This document shows positions 1 through 10,861 of a stretch of DNA of 64,000 nt, piece by piece. The notes under the pieces are model-generated. The model was not told the origin of the DNA. It did no database searches and worked only from the letters and a program-made list of their open reading frames with translations. Source of the DNA: Nyssa sinensis (taxonomy: Eukaryota > Streptophyta > Magnoliopsida > Cornales > Nyssaceae); assembly GCA_008638375.1 (NCBI GenBank), contig CM018052.1, forward strand, positions 7,051,506-7,115,505, read 5' to 3'. The stretch's first letter is position 1; the number at the start of each line of letters is the position of its first letter. A program made the translations under genes and the position numbers.

Positions 1-119
1 TACCTATGATCCTGATCTATATCTAGTGTGTTCTATAGTCAAAATTTCGAAACAATGATCCTCATGGTAACCATAAATTGGTTCAGTAAATAGCCTAGAG
101 TTCACGTACTTCTTCTATC

Positions 120-253
120 TAACATTCTCTAACAATAAACCTCCCGATGTAATAGAATCAGTAAATCCATCATCTAAGTGTTCAGTTGCTAAGTTCAGTT
201 TGGCAATTCTATGAAAACACAATCGAGTGTGTAACGGTCTCATAAGGTCTAAA
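120..253 (-). pseudogene. possible protease remnant of T1
   Basis: On the minus strand a short in-frame stretch reads AKLNLATEHL followed by SITSGGLLLENV. This parallels the segment just after the protease active site in element A ([10 protein letters not shown], then [10 protein letters not shown]). The D-T-G active site itself is not recognisable here and the frame is broken on both sides. The assignment rests on this short match and on the position directly downstream of the gag zinc knuckles. Confidence 0.35.
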
Positions 254-267
254 CAGGTTATAATTAA

Positions 268-713
268 CTAGAAGGTACTTGTGGCTATCTGCATAGTAGT
301 TTGATCTTCCTCTGATGCCACCGAGACTGACGAGGTAGGTGTGGCACTGGTCATAGCCTTGGCTTTCCAAGGGTAATTCCTTGCGTAGTGTCCATTCTGA
401 CCACAGAAATAGCAAGTGTTTGTGTTTCTAAGGCATTGCCCCTTGTGAGATTTCCCACAGGTAGGGCATTGTAGGCGAGTTGGGTGTCTAGTTGTTACTC
501 CTTTTTGGTTGGGCGCCCTACGTTTTACTTTTCCTTTAGCGATTCCTTGTTTACCCCGTGTGGTGATCATTAACGGTGTCACTACTTCGATGCACGTAGT
601 TGTCTGTTGGGGTTGAGCTTGAGGCAGAGATTTTGAGAATCTGTTCCATAAGGCGCTCAATTCGGTCTAATTGATCACTTCCTGTCTCGGTATTTCTGGT
701 ATGTACTATTATT
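268..713 (-). pseudogene. gag: gag remnant of T1 with central deletion
   Basis: The minus strand carries the two ends of a Tekay-like Gag. Near 660-713 a frame reads DQLDRIERLMEQIL, matching the coiled N-terminus of the element A Gag (DRLEQLERMM). From about 510 to 380 another frame carries two zinc motifs: a CPTCGKSHKGQC variant, then CYFCGQNGHYARNYP, where the last conserved Cys of the CCHC knuckle is replaced by Tyr. The intact Gag in element A has about 200 residues of capsid between these parts; here there is almost none, so the capsid core was deleted. The expected start codon reads ATA. The product cannot be a functional nucleocapsid-capsid precursor. Confidence 0.75.
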
Positions 714-1115
714 GAAAACAATAAGTTTTAGATAAGTATTTCTATACAAGTCTACTCGTCCATGGTCTAACCGAGTCAATATAATTTATCGAGGTATTCC
801 TTTCGTTAACCCTGTCTCTAAGATAACCCATCAATGCACAGAATAACAATCAATGTTCACCTGAATCTATATCATAGAGACTTCAGTTCTATCTATTGAT
901 TCTAACTCTAAGTGATCTATGCGATTCCTATCTGTCGATGTATTCCTTGGGATAACCATGTCTGTAAAAATAACTAGTAAAGATAACTCATAAGATGTCC
1001 AGTCAATGTATGAGAGAATAATCAATGATCATATGAAATCTATATAAAGAATTTCAGTTATATCTATCGATTTTAGTTCTAGTCCTATCTCCCATGACTC
1101 ACAATCGAACCTATA

Positions 1116-1127
1116 GCTCTGATACCA
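1116..1127 (-). other. primer-binding site of T1 (initiator tRNA-Met type)
   Basis: The minus strand reads TGGTATCAGAGC three bases inside the LTR end, the classical plant initiator tRNA-Met primer site. It fixes the orientation of T1 and the inner LTR boundary. Confidence 0.9.
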
Positions 1128-1130
1128 AGT

Positions 1131-3493
1131 TGTCACGACCCAAAACCCACCCTATGCAGATCTCGTGTCGCGGGGCCGACCCAAAGGTCGTCCCTACTTT
1201 TTCCCTTCCTGTATCATAGTACTAATATGCAAAGTATTAAATCTTAAGACAATAACAGCGGAAGTCTTATCAATGTCTATAATCAGCGGAAGTCTTTTCT
1301 ATACATAACATGATTCTAAAATAACAAAATGAGAACCAGACATAACCAGCACCCATGGGTGGTGAGTACATGGGAGAACTAAACATAGACTGACCTACTG
1401 GGGTCTCGCGGCGTCAGTACCTGATATGGGGGTAAGGGGTGGAATGAGCTACCAGAGCTCAGCAAGTAAAAATAGATCTCCGACACTGGTATAATAATAT
1501 GATAAAAAAAGATGTTGTGATAGCCAATGGGAACAGTGGCCATAAGGGCCAATAACAATAGGAAAAAATGTACAATCAAGAATAATGGACATAACATCAA
1601 CATGAAACTCTTAACAACAATAGATCAATATGAAGGTACTGTCACCATAAACCGATCACAATTGAATCAATAAGGAAATATCTCTCAATACAAAATAATG
1701 ATAAGGAATAACATAGCTCAGCAGTTGCAATCGAACAATCATATAAGAGATGTTTTTATTCTGTACAATGCCAGTAAAAATGCAAAGGGAATGCTAGTGA
1801 AATGTAAATGAAAATGCCAGTAAACATTCCAGTAAAATTTCCGGTGGAAAGCCTTCGAGGAATTCATTCATGCCACCTGTCCGTTCACAGACTCGACCCT
1901 TAGGTCTCTAATCAAACAGAAAGCATCGAATGGTTATTGTGACTGAGCACAAATCCGGTATTCATAACCTATTAGGATTATAGTGATTCCATAGAAGTAT
2001 GAAATGGAATATCTTATATACAATGGAACATAACAATAGGCTTTTCAAAGCATGGTTCAACACGATACTAATGATACAGTAGTCAATCAAAGTCCACAAG
2101 ATAGAACAATATCACATTGTGGAAACAGTAACGTCAGGTACATTCAAGAGTACAAGTTTGGCAGTAAAAGGATAAACTTAGCTTGGAAATACCACATGGA
2201 AGAGAAGGTGAATTTACTTACCCCTAAACATGCATTCTTAAATCAGTCTCCTACGGGTTTGCGTCTTTCCTGTCACGTTCCCTATATATCAGTAAATACG
2301 TTTTAGAATAAATACTATTCACCAAATTCTATGCCCTTCTATCATAAGTATTTCTAATATTAATTTTGACTTTACCATTGAGTCCGAAATGCCGAAGAAA
2401 GTCGGTTTAGGCTTTTGCGGAATTCCATTTGGACTTTTAGATTGAAAAGGGCAAAATTGTCATTTACATTTTTATGGTATTTTATCTTTTGGGACCCCGT
2501 CTCGTGAAATGGATCTCACCATCAGACTCAGAGCGTCCGAGATAATAAAAATTGACTATTCATTTGCCTCGTTTGGACTTCGTTTGACCTACTTTTGAAT
2601 TAGGGGCATTTTTGTACAAATTAATATTTATTAATTTTTCTGTTTGGGCCACAGTGACATTTCCTAAAACATCTGGGGTCAATTCATAATTCCTCAGAGT
2701 TGCGGTCTGAACCAATGGGTTCATTAGTTAAAAGCCCTAACCGGCCTAACCCTTTCCTGAACCAACCGGTTCAATTAAATTTAGAGAACTGGAACTGAAT
2801 AACCAGTTTTCCTATGCTATCCAGGGTTAGGATAACTCCAACCTAATTTCAATTTCCTGTATCCGTATCCAAAAAATCCCTATCCATTTTAAATTCAATA
2901 CAAAACGATGCCGTATTAGTTGCCCCTTTTTCATTCCGGTCATCTTCTCTGGTGGATGTTCCGGCCACAGTCGCCGGAACAGTAATACCCCTATTGTTTT
3001 TCACGTTTTTAACGTTCAAACTTCCTGGTTTTTGGATTGTTTTTGCCCCAAACTAACCCCGAGGTTTTAATCTTTTCTTTTGGATGGTTTAAACTTCAAA
3101 AGATACGGTTTTCCTCACCCATCTTTCCTAGTTTTTGGTGTTGCACCGGTACGGGAATAACTGGCCACAGAATGGCCATTTCTTGACCATTTAAACTGAT
3201 TCAAAGCATTTTGGAATCCTGGGGGTGTCTCCTACTAATTTCCAATTTCAAAATCAAGGTTTGTTTAATGGATTTAATTCCACCATGATTGATCGAAGCT
3301 ACGTTCCTAGTTTTGGGTCTTCCTTTTTCCTACTTCAGACTCTCATCAATCCTAACAGTAACGACACAACTTAAATATAAATGAATATAATTCCAGTCAC
3401 GAGCATACCTGTTTGTAGTTTTTCTCAAATCTCTTCCAAAAATCAGTTTTGTCTCTCCCTCTCTATTCTTTTCCTTCTGCTTCCTCTGTTTCC

Positions 3494-3542
<49 letters not shown>

Positions 3543-4152
3543 CTTTACCTTCTTATTTCTTCAATAACCGACTCACGGTCAGTGGTCTTTGGCCACTCGG
3601 TCCTATGAGAACTTTGCACACGCACACTTGCACACCACCACCTTCCACCTTCTGTTGCAAGCAACTCACACGCACGCACACCTGCACACTTGGCTTCATC
3701 TTGTTGATTTCCAGTCGGTGGCTTTGCCACCTGCCTCTCCTTGAGATGCCCACATGACACACACCTTACATTTATACACATAAATATATGACATATATAT
3801 ATATATACATTTTTATATTTTAGCCAATCTATTATATATATGTATATATAGCCGTATACATATATATAGATAGATATAAAATTATATTCAAACATTATGT
3901 ATGTATACATGTATATACATTTAATTATGCGCGCACACGTATTACGAGATTCAATGTCGGGTTATCCGGTGCAGTGGCACTCGGACACCCGTGACTATCT
4001 ACCCCTCGTACCCATGAGTCATAATTAGACATAACAGTCTAATGTACATCCAATTTTATTTATATTATATATTGGCTTACAGTTCGGGGTTACATTTCAT
4101 GGTTTGGTTCAACCCGGGTCAGGTACTGGTTAACTCAGGTCGGGGTATTACA
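1131..4152 (-). repeat. 5' LTR of element T1 (about 3.0 kb)
   Basis: The plus strand starts TGTCACGACCC and ends GGGGTATTACA; read in the sense direction the LTR is TGTAATACCCC...GTCGTGACA followed by the PBS. It has the layout of the other long LTRs here: AT-rich U3 with TATA runs, a GA/CT microsatellite 0.6 kb from the LTR start, diverged copies of a module with the core ACTCAGAGCGTCCGAGATAA, and splice-like signals (donor near 2221, acceptor near 1421, on the minus strand). Total length is 3022 bp. There is no credible protein-coding gene in it; the reading frames over 3330-3910 are microsatellite artefacts. Confidence 0.88.
3499..3537. repeat. (CT)n microsatellite in T1 LTR
   Basis: About 19 uninterrupted CT units. 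In LTR sense orientation this is a (GA)n tract 615-650 bp from the LTR start, the same place as in S1 and in the left LTR of element A. Confidence 0.95.
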
Positions 4153-4312
4153 ATAATGACATGAACAATTTTTTTTTTCTGGACTGTACTTTACATTTTA
4201 TGTATTGACGAGGATGGATGCCTATCTAGTTGAACCCTTTGAATTGTCGTTTATTTACCTTTCTTGTTTTATATCGCTCACCCCCAGGTTCGTGGAAATT
4301 CGAGGCATGACA
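4153..4312 (+). repeat. 3' end of the 5' LTR of element B
   Basis: This 160-bp piece matches the last 157 bases of the 3' LTR of B (about 43206-43362), including the shared block TGCCTATCTAGTT and the end ...ATGACA. The remainder was displaced to the left by the T1 insertion. Confidence 0.9.
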
Positions 4313-4315
4313 ACG

Positions 4316-4327
4316 TGGTGTCAGAGC
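4316..4327 (+). other. primer-binding site of element B
   Basis: TGGTGTCAGAGC lies three bases after the LTR end. It is the initiator tRNA-Met site with one A-to-G change. Confidence 0.85.
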
Positions 4328-4699
4328 ATAGTTTCGAATACCTAGATACCGTGGGGTGTTGTTAAACACCATGAGACCCTAGAGGAAAGGGTGAGGCTTA
4401 ATGTGAACTATCGATAGTATGTGATAGGATTTTGTGTGTTATGTGATTTTATACACTTGAAGCATGACATGTTGTGATTACGTGTTAATTGACGCTATAT
4501 TATGATGCATGATTATGCAGTTTAAGGTAGTGAGATGCATGATATGTGTAATGTGTGAGGAATGATAAAGTGTACATTATGACATGCTATACGTACTACC
4601 TAGTCGTTGACAAGAACATGATTGAGATTTCATTTAAAATGTTTATGTTTGGATGTAAAAAGGGGTATTAAATTTTCTCTTTTCCTTGGATTTGTAGGC

Positions 4700-5960
4700 A
4701 TGCCATCGAGACGAGTTCCTGCGAGAGCCGGGCCACCTAGACGGGGTAGACCTAGGGCTGCTGCCCAGCCCCGACGCAACAGTCCCAGAGTTGCTACTCC
4801 TGCTCATGACGTAGTTGAGGAGGTTATCGCTCCAGCTGATACCCCTGTCCGTAGTACAACTAAGGAGGCAGTTGCTTCTACTCCTGCTCCTGCGCCTACT
4901 CCTGCACCTACTCTAGTGCCTGCTCTAGTAGAGGAGGTGGAGCAGACCGTCGGCGCCAGAGATATGGCAGCCCTTCTACAAGAGTGTCTTCGTGCTATAC
5001 AGGAGGCGAGACCTGCTGATGGGGAGACGCGGGATACATTCGTGATGAAGGTGTTCTAGAGGATGAGACCCCCTTCTTTTGCTGGGCAGCCTAATCCATT
5101 GGCTGTAGAGGAGTGGCTGAGACAGATTACCAGGATCCTCGACTCACAGGGGATCTCTAAGCCACATTTGAGGATCAGATGTGCCACCTTTCAGTTCACG
5201 GATCTGGCCAGTCAGTGGTGGGAGGTAGTTGCAGACAAGATAGACAGATTCGGCGAGGGCTGGGACGCCTTTGTGGCCATGTTCAATGACCACTATTTCC
5301 CAGCGACTGCCAAGGTTGGATTTAGGGAGGAGTTTGAGGCGCTTCTCCAGAGAGACATGACAGTGACCCAGTAAAAGTCCCATTTCACTGCATTGGGGAG
5401 GTTTGCCCCACATATCATTAGAGAGGAGGAGTTGAGGGTTTTCTATTTTCTCAAGGGGCTGAAGACCTCTATCAAAGAGAAGCTGGCAGGCCACATTATA
5501 GAGACCTATGAGGAGGCAGTGATCAGGGCCACCAGAGTTGAGAGAGAGTTGGCTGACCTCAGAGGGATTAGAGAGTCCCAGGCCCAGGGCAAGACACCCC
5601 CAGCACAAACCCCTATACCTGCCCTGACTTGTAGACCGCAGAAGAGGTACCAAGCTAGTGCTTCTTCTACATAGACACTACCGGGACCACTCCAGTCATT
5701 AGCTGCTCAACCCGTTCTGCCACCCACTTCTAGAGGAGAGGGATCATAGAGATCTTCTTCATGTTATATGTGTGGACAGCCCGGCCACAGGAGGGCCGAT
5801 TGTCCTCTGAGGGACCTAGTCTAGTATAGGGGACTGGGTCTAGTCAGGGGTCATTTCCACAGCCAGCATAGAGTCAGGCCTGGTGAGCTCCACAGATTTG
5901 CTACAGTTGCCACCAGCCGGGCCATGTTAGGGCCAACTGTCCTCAAGGACAGACCTCATA
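4700..5960 (+). pseudogene. gag: gag of element B, broken by TAG stops
   Basis: The likely start is the ATG at 4700 (MPSRRVPARAG). A Pro/Ala-rich N-terminus (to about 4950) is followed by the retrotransposon capsid domain (about 5063-5600; FAGQPNPLAVEEWL, FTDLASQWW, LRVFYFLKGL) and by two CCHC zinc knuckles near 5765 (CYMCGQPGHRRADC) and 5895 (CYSCHQPGHVRANC). The frame is interrupted at 5057 (TAG), 5372 (TAA), 5672 (TAG) and 5748 (TAG) and is further disturbed between the knuckles. Most stops are one transition from CAG. Gag normally forms the cytoplasmic particle that packages element RNA; this copy cannot make a full-length product. Confidence 0.88.
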
Positions 5961-6189
5961 GAGCTCACAAAGGCCACAGTACTACCAGCATACCCAGGTG
6001 CCTCTACCACAGCCACAGCCACAGCTAGGCTATGGAGCCCCGACACCATATTACTAGGCTACACCCTCCGCACTGAGTATCAGAGCTTCCACACCGAGGG
6101 GAGAAGGTCAGCAAACACAGAGAGGGGGAAGCAGGTAGGGTCATACTACCCAGGGCCATGTTTATGCAGTAGCCACCCCAGAGGCCTCT

Positions 6190-6490
6190 ACTTCCGGACC
6201 TTCGATAGTTTGAGGTACATTCCTTATGTTCAGTTCATGGGCTAGTGTATTGATAGACTCGGGTGCATTGCATTCATTCATACCTACTATGTTTGCCATG
6301 TCATTGGGGTTGGATATAGATCGGTTGGATCCACTGTTGCATGTTGATACACTAGTTGGGGGTAGTGTGATATTGACAAGGATCTGTAGAGATTGCTCGC
6401 TAGAGATAGCTGATCGCACCCTTCACTTTGATTTCATTGTGCTTGACATGACTGGCTTTGATGTTATTTTGGGGATGGATTGGTTGTTTA
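6190..6490 (+). pseudogene. pro: protease of element B, first part
   Basis: An aspartic protease frame with active site LIDSGALHSFI near 6245 (the usual D-T-G is D-S-G here) and the distal motif [10 protein letters not shown] just before 6490. The frame is cut exactly at 6490 by solo LTR S1. It resumes at 10712 with YRAIIDCYRG, so WLF|TYRAIIDC is continuous once S1 and one GTTTA copy are removed. The usual role is processing of the Gag-Pol polyprotein. Confidence 0.85.
6486..6490 (+). repeat. target-site duplication of S1 (left copy)
   Basis: GTTTA directly before the LTR; the second copy is at 10707-10711. Confidence 0.92.
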
Positions 6491-6813
6491 TGTAATACCC
6501 CGACCCAAAAATATCGGGTCATAGGGCACGCATTTCGAGGTTATGAAGAATAAGAGTAAAGATGTCTACACTTAAGGAAAACAATTAATTAATTTAAATT
6601 AATTAATTAATTAAGTTATGAAATTAATTATTAATTAAAATAAATAGAAAATACACACATAAAAGTGTATTATGTGACCAAGCATGTGTAAGTATTTATA
6701 TATGTATAATTATATATGTGTATATATATATATATATACATGTAATACTTGGATATAGGAAAAATAAAATAAAATAAATATTAAATCTATATGGGACGGC
6801 TGTGTGTATAATG

Positions 6814-6845
<32 letters not shown>

Positions 6846-7090
6846 GAGACATGGAGGTAAGGTGGGAGTTACCTATATATATATATATATATTATAATCA
6901 AATAGGTGGGGAAGTATGGTAGGAAGTAAGGGGGGGTAAGGCCCGATTTGAAAAGGAGTATGGGAGTGAAATGAAAGGTGAATCAGAAGAAGTTATGAAG
7001 GGGCAAATCAGATTTGAGTGAGAGAAATATACATATACACTTAAATACATTTTATATACACACCTCATTTGCAACACACGAAAAAGAGAG

Positions 7091-7097
<7 letters not shown>

Positions 7098-7138
<41 letters not shown>
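7098..7138. repeat. (GA)n microsatellite in S1
   Basis: About 20 GA units, 608-648 bp from the LTR start and just upstream of a donor-like TTAGAG|GTAAAA at 7200. Confidence 0.95.
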
Positions 7139-7141
<3 letters not shown>

Positions 7142-9158
7142 AGAAGAAGAGAAAGGAGACCTCGGAGGAAGGAGGAAGAAGAGGGAGTCACTGTTAGAGG
7201 TAAAACATCAAAAACTTAACATTTTCTCTTTCTAAAACTTTTCCTACGCATGAACTGTTTTAGCTTCTGATTTTGTATATATGATGTTTAAAGTAAATAA
7301 ACATGAACAAGGCATGAAAAACAGACTCTTAAACAACCTAAAACACCTAGCCGTACAACGGCAGCCATGGATGGACCTTGCTCAAGCAGGTCTGAACCAA
7401 CTTCCACCAAACTAGTTTTGGCTTATCAAGACCTCAACTATACCCGACAAGCATGCTAGAAACACTTAGCCACGATCAGAAAGCTCAAGAAAAGCCCTCC
7501 AAAAATTGAGTTACAGGCTACGGGTTTGAAACCCAAAGTTTTAAACTCGATGTTAAAATGATATTCATGAATTAAAACTAAAACTACATGAAAAATGGAT
7601 CATAAAGGATCAAACCCGAAAGGTTTTGGCTCAGAAATGAGCATTTGCGACCAACGCACAGTTCGGATTATCAAGGTTGAAACCGAAACAAAGAGTTCAT
7701 TTTGAACTCCCAATTTAATGCCAAACAAAGACTTCGGATTATACCTTAGGAACGTTTTGGAATTAAAACAGTAAGGATTGGTTGAATGGGAAGGCACGAA
7801 ATTGAAGAAATGGAAAACGGGATTAGGGTTACAGTTGGGGTCGACGTGGAGAAGAAGAAGATGAGTTAACTCAGTTTTTTTAAAATAAGGCTGAGTCGAC
7901 TCGGACACGTGGCAGCCTCTGGGCTTGCCACCGAATAAATAGAACGATGGTGTTTTAACATGGTTTTAAATTAAATAAACACTAGGGCTGATGTCATCAA
8001 CACGTATAAGAACCGACTGAACCGGATTGGTCCAATTAAAACCGGACCGGTTCACTTATGTTTAAACTGAACCCATTGGTTTTTAGTTTTAATTCAATTT
8101 AATAAACCAAAGCTTTTGTTATTTACGAATTGACCCCAGAACTTCTGGACAATCCTACTGTGGTCCAACTAATAGAGAAATTATGCAATTACACCCTTGG
8201 AAAATAATTAAATAATAAATTTAATTATTTAATAAATAAAACAAAATTACTATTTTGCCCCTAGGTCATATATGAAGCAAATGAAGTTCAAATTAAACAT
8301 ATGAATATTGTATCCTTACTATTTTGGATATTCTGAAGCCAAAGGTAGGGCTCGTTTTACAAGATAGAGCCCAAAAAATAAAGACACGTAAAGGGGTAAA
8401 TGACCAAAATACCCCTTGTCCAAAATTTACAAGCTATTAGTGTATTCTTACTATCTCGAACCTTCTGAGTCCAATGGTGAGGTCCACGACACGAGACGGG
8501 GTCCCGAAAAATAAAGACACGTAAAGGGGTTAAATGACCAAAATACCGCTGGTACCCCTAAAGCCAAAATGAAACCATAGAAGGTCTAAATTGACTTTCT
8601 TCGACCTCCCAAACTCAATAATGGAGTCCAAATTACGAAACGAAGTACGGAAAAACATGACACGTAAATAGGTAAAATGACCATTTTGTCCTTTACATAT
8701 AAAAGTCCAAATTAAATTTTAGGAAAGCCTAAACTAACTTTCTTCGACGTTCCGGACTCAATGGTAGAGTCTATTCGACCAAAAGAACTGTCTAAAATAA
8801 AAAGACATAAAATTTGTTGAATAGCATCTGTCAGATGACTATAAATTAAAGTAATGCCAAAGTACTAATCTAAGGCGTATACGAGAAAATGAATTATAGA
8901 AAGACACGACACGTAAATATGTGAAGTAAATAAATTAAAATTAAAATTAATGGAGCTACCTGAAGAGTATAAATTGAAAGGAATTTAATTTCTAACACAT
9001 TAAATTGTGTCATTGATTAAGAGTACGAGTTAAGTTAAGTACATATGAAATTATGAAATCGTTTTAGGATCTAATACGATTTAAGCATAAGTTAAGGAAT
9101 ATCGAGATGATATTACAATAAATGTGAAGTTGATGAGATGTTTATGAATTGTTCTTAG

Positions 9159-9213
9159 GAACTACAAGGAAAGTGGGAAAGCGCATTATTAGCACTAACC
9201 CTAAAGGACCAAG
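9159..9213 (+). other. candidate leader exon in LTR S1
   Basis: This 55-nt block is bounded by an acceptor (GTTCTTAG, ending 9158) and a donor (CCAAG|GTGAGTAA, at 9214). The same block, also 55 nt, lies in S2 at 18735-18789 on the minus strand. An acceptor CCCCCTTTCAG ending at 10279 would close the second intron. Splicing is inferred from sequence only. Confidence 0.45.
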
Positions 9214-9540
9214 GTGAGTAATCTTGCATTTGAAGTGGAGGCTTTAACTCCACGGATTTCAACGGATGTTTTAAGTTCAAGATATTTACAGCATTGATAT
9301 ATCAAACTCAATATTCATGATTTCTGTTTTCTTAAATATTCTGCTATGACATGCTCCATGATTATTTACATATTTATATCCGTAAATGTTTCCTTTTCAA
9401 AATAGTTAGCATGTCTGATTTCCTCAAATATTCTGAATTTGATTACTACAAGTATTGAAGCGTCACTACAAAAGTTATACGTCACATGTTTTAAATACTC
9501 ATAAAATTCATATGACAAACGTTTTGCAAGATAAATAATA

Positions 9541-9650
9541 AGCACATAGGTAGTGTTGTGGCTTGTACGGAACTCAACAGACCTATCATGTGCATCTTCA
9601 CATAGGTAGTGAGGAGGGTTGTACGGAACCCAACGGACCTATCATGTGAA
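9541..9650. repeat. tandem duplication in S1
   Basis: Two copies of about 55 bp, each starting with CACATAGGTAGTG and ending with GACCTATCATGTG. Confidence 0.75.
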
Positions 9651-9839
9651 ATGCCCGGTAGCAGGATCTAATCCCCCAGGCAAATGAGATATCTCCACGT
9701 ATACGTAAAATGGGAGTCTGGTTCGAAACAGATTCCACCTAATTAGAGAGAAAATATGACAAACGATTTTGGAAATGGAAGTAGGTTTTACCCTCATTTT
9801 CACAGTACATATTTATGTGTTTTAAAGTTTATATACTTT

Positions 9840-10110
9840 ATCTGATGAAGTACGAGTTTAGCTTGAATACTTTAAATGTTTCAAAGCTATTTGTTTTATG
9901 AAATGCATATGCTTCGAGTTATACAATCTATTTGACGAAGTACGAGTTTAGCTTGAATACTTTAAATGTCTCAAAGCTATTTGTTTTATGAAATGCATAT
10001 GTTTTGAGTTTTATATACTTTATTTAAGAAATACATGTTAGGTTATATGTTTTGAAGTTCATAAGTATAAGTATAGCTTAAATACTTTAAATGTTTCAAA
10101 GCTATCTGTT
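9840..10110. repeat. 90-bp tandem repeat in S1
   Basis: Units carrying GAAGTACGAGTTTAGCTTG and TTTAAATGT recur 90 bp apart (9871 and 9961), with a third diverged unit near 10086. Confidence 0.75.
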
Positions 10111-10706
10111 TTAAGAATGCATATACTCTGTATTCTAAAATGTACGAGCAATTGGTAGTGAGTATTTTATAAACCTTCATGTGTTAAACCACTACCAGTT
10201 GAAAACCCCATGACGAATGCAAGAATTACTCAAAAGTTTAGATTAGCTTACCCGGACTTTGTTCGGATCCCCCTTTCAGGTGATTGACAATAGGGCTGAT
10301 TGGAAGACGATGAGGATGAGCCTAGCTGTTTTCGGAAGGGACATCTAAGTAGTTCTTTTGTTAAGTAATATGAACTGAAGTTGTAACCTTTGTTTTAGTA
10401 AGGTAGTGAACTGTTATGTATTAAGCCCCAAGGGGCAGCTGAACATGTATCCGTTATAAAAGCTTTTAAGCTTTTAGTTATACTCTAAATGTATGATCAT
10501 GTGTGCCATTGTGAATAGTGGCAGTATCGGACGGATGTACAAATTTTAAAATGAGAAAAAAAAAGAAAGTTTTTCACGCTTCCGTAACCACATGAAGCAC
10601 ATCTATTCGATACCACTGCAGATGCGAGCCTTGTCCCGAGGCCTTCGGGTCTTGAGGCAGTGGTCGCGACTCGAGATCCGCACAGAGTGGGTTTCAGGTC
10701 ATGACA

Positions 10707-10711
10707 GTTTA
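10707..10711 (+). repeat. target-site duplication of S1 (right copy)
   Basis: GTTTA directly after the LTR end, matching 6486-6490. Confidence 0.92.
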
Positions 10712-10861
10712 CCTACCGGGCGATTATAGATTGTTATAGAGGGAGGGTGACAGTATGCACTCCTGAGGGAGATAGTTTTTATTTTACAGGAGACCGTGGG
10801 GATTTCTTGGTTCCACCATTATGCGACTCTAGGAGTTGGGGAGGTCATAGTTATATGTTGG
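10712..10861 (+). pseudogene. pro: protease end and spacer of element B
   Basis: It continues the protease frame (YRAIIDCYRGRVTVCTPEGD). The frame runs to VGHSYML-like sequence at 10856 and is cut by element C; it resumes at 37246, giving SYML|ANLVAGDSG across the joint. Confidence 0.8.
10857..10861 (+). repeat. target-site duplication of element C (left copy)
   Basis: GTTGG, repeated at 37241-37245. Confidence 0.92.

Larger units (their letters stand above)
1..4152 (-). mobile_element. Ty3/gypsy element T1, 5' portion, runs off left edge
   Basis: On the minus strand this reads, from right to left, 5' LTR, primer-binding site, leader, gag remnant and a possible protease remnant, so only the 5' end of an element is inside the window. 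Its gag and leader are clearly related to element A (zinc-knuckle region, same CTATAGCTCT leader context next to the PBS). The right end lies inside the 5' LTR of element B: the sequence resuming at 4153 matches the 3' LTR of B from about 43206. The expected target duplication is the ATAAT at 4153-4157, but the other copy is outside the window. Interior coding is badly decayed, so this copy is non-autonomous. Confidence 0.85.
6491..10706 (+). mobile_element. solo LTR S1 (4.2 kb), sense on plus strand
   Basis: It starts TGTAATACCCCG, ends GGTCATGACA, is flanked by GTTTA on both sides and contains no PBS, gag or pol. This is the expected product of recombination between the two LTRs of one element. 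It is the same family as S2 (shared blocks around 9150-9215 and 10190-10290) but in the opposite orientation. Sub-structure: TA-rich U3 (6700-6900), a (GA)n tract (7098-7138), at least four diverged copies of the GTCCCGAAAAATAAAGACAC-type module (8330-8820), splice-like signals, and tandem duplications at 9541-9650 and 9840-10110. It holds no credible protein gene. Confidence 0.92.

Noticed and set aside
3330..3910. Overlapping reading frames rich in Ser/Leu or Arg/Glu on both strands
   Set aside because: They are translations of the CT/GA and TA microsatellites in the T1 LTR.
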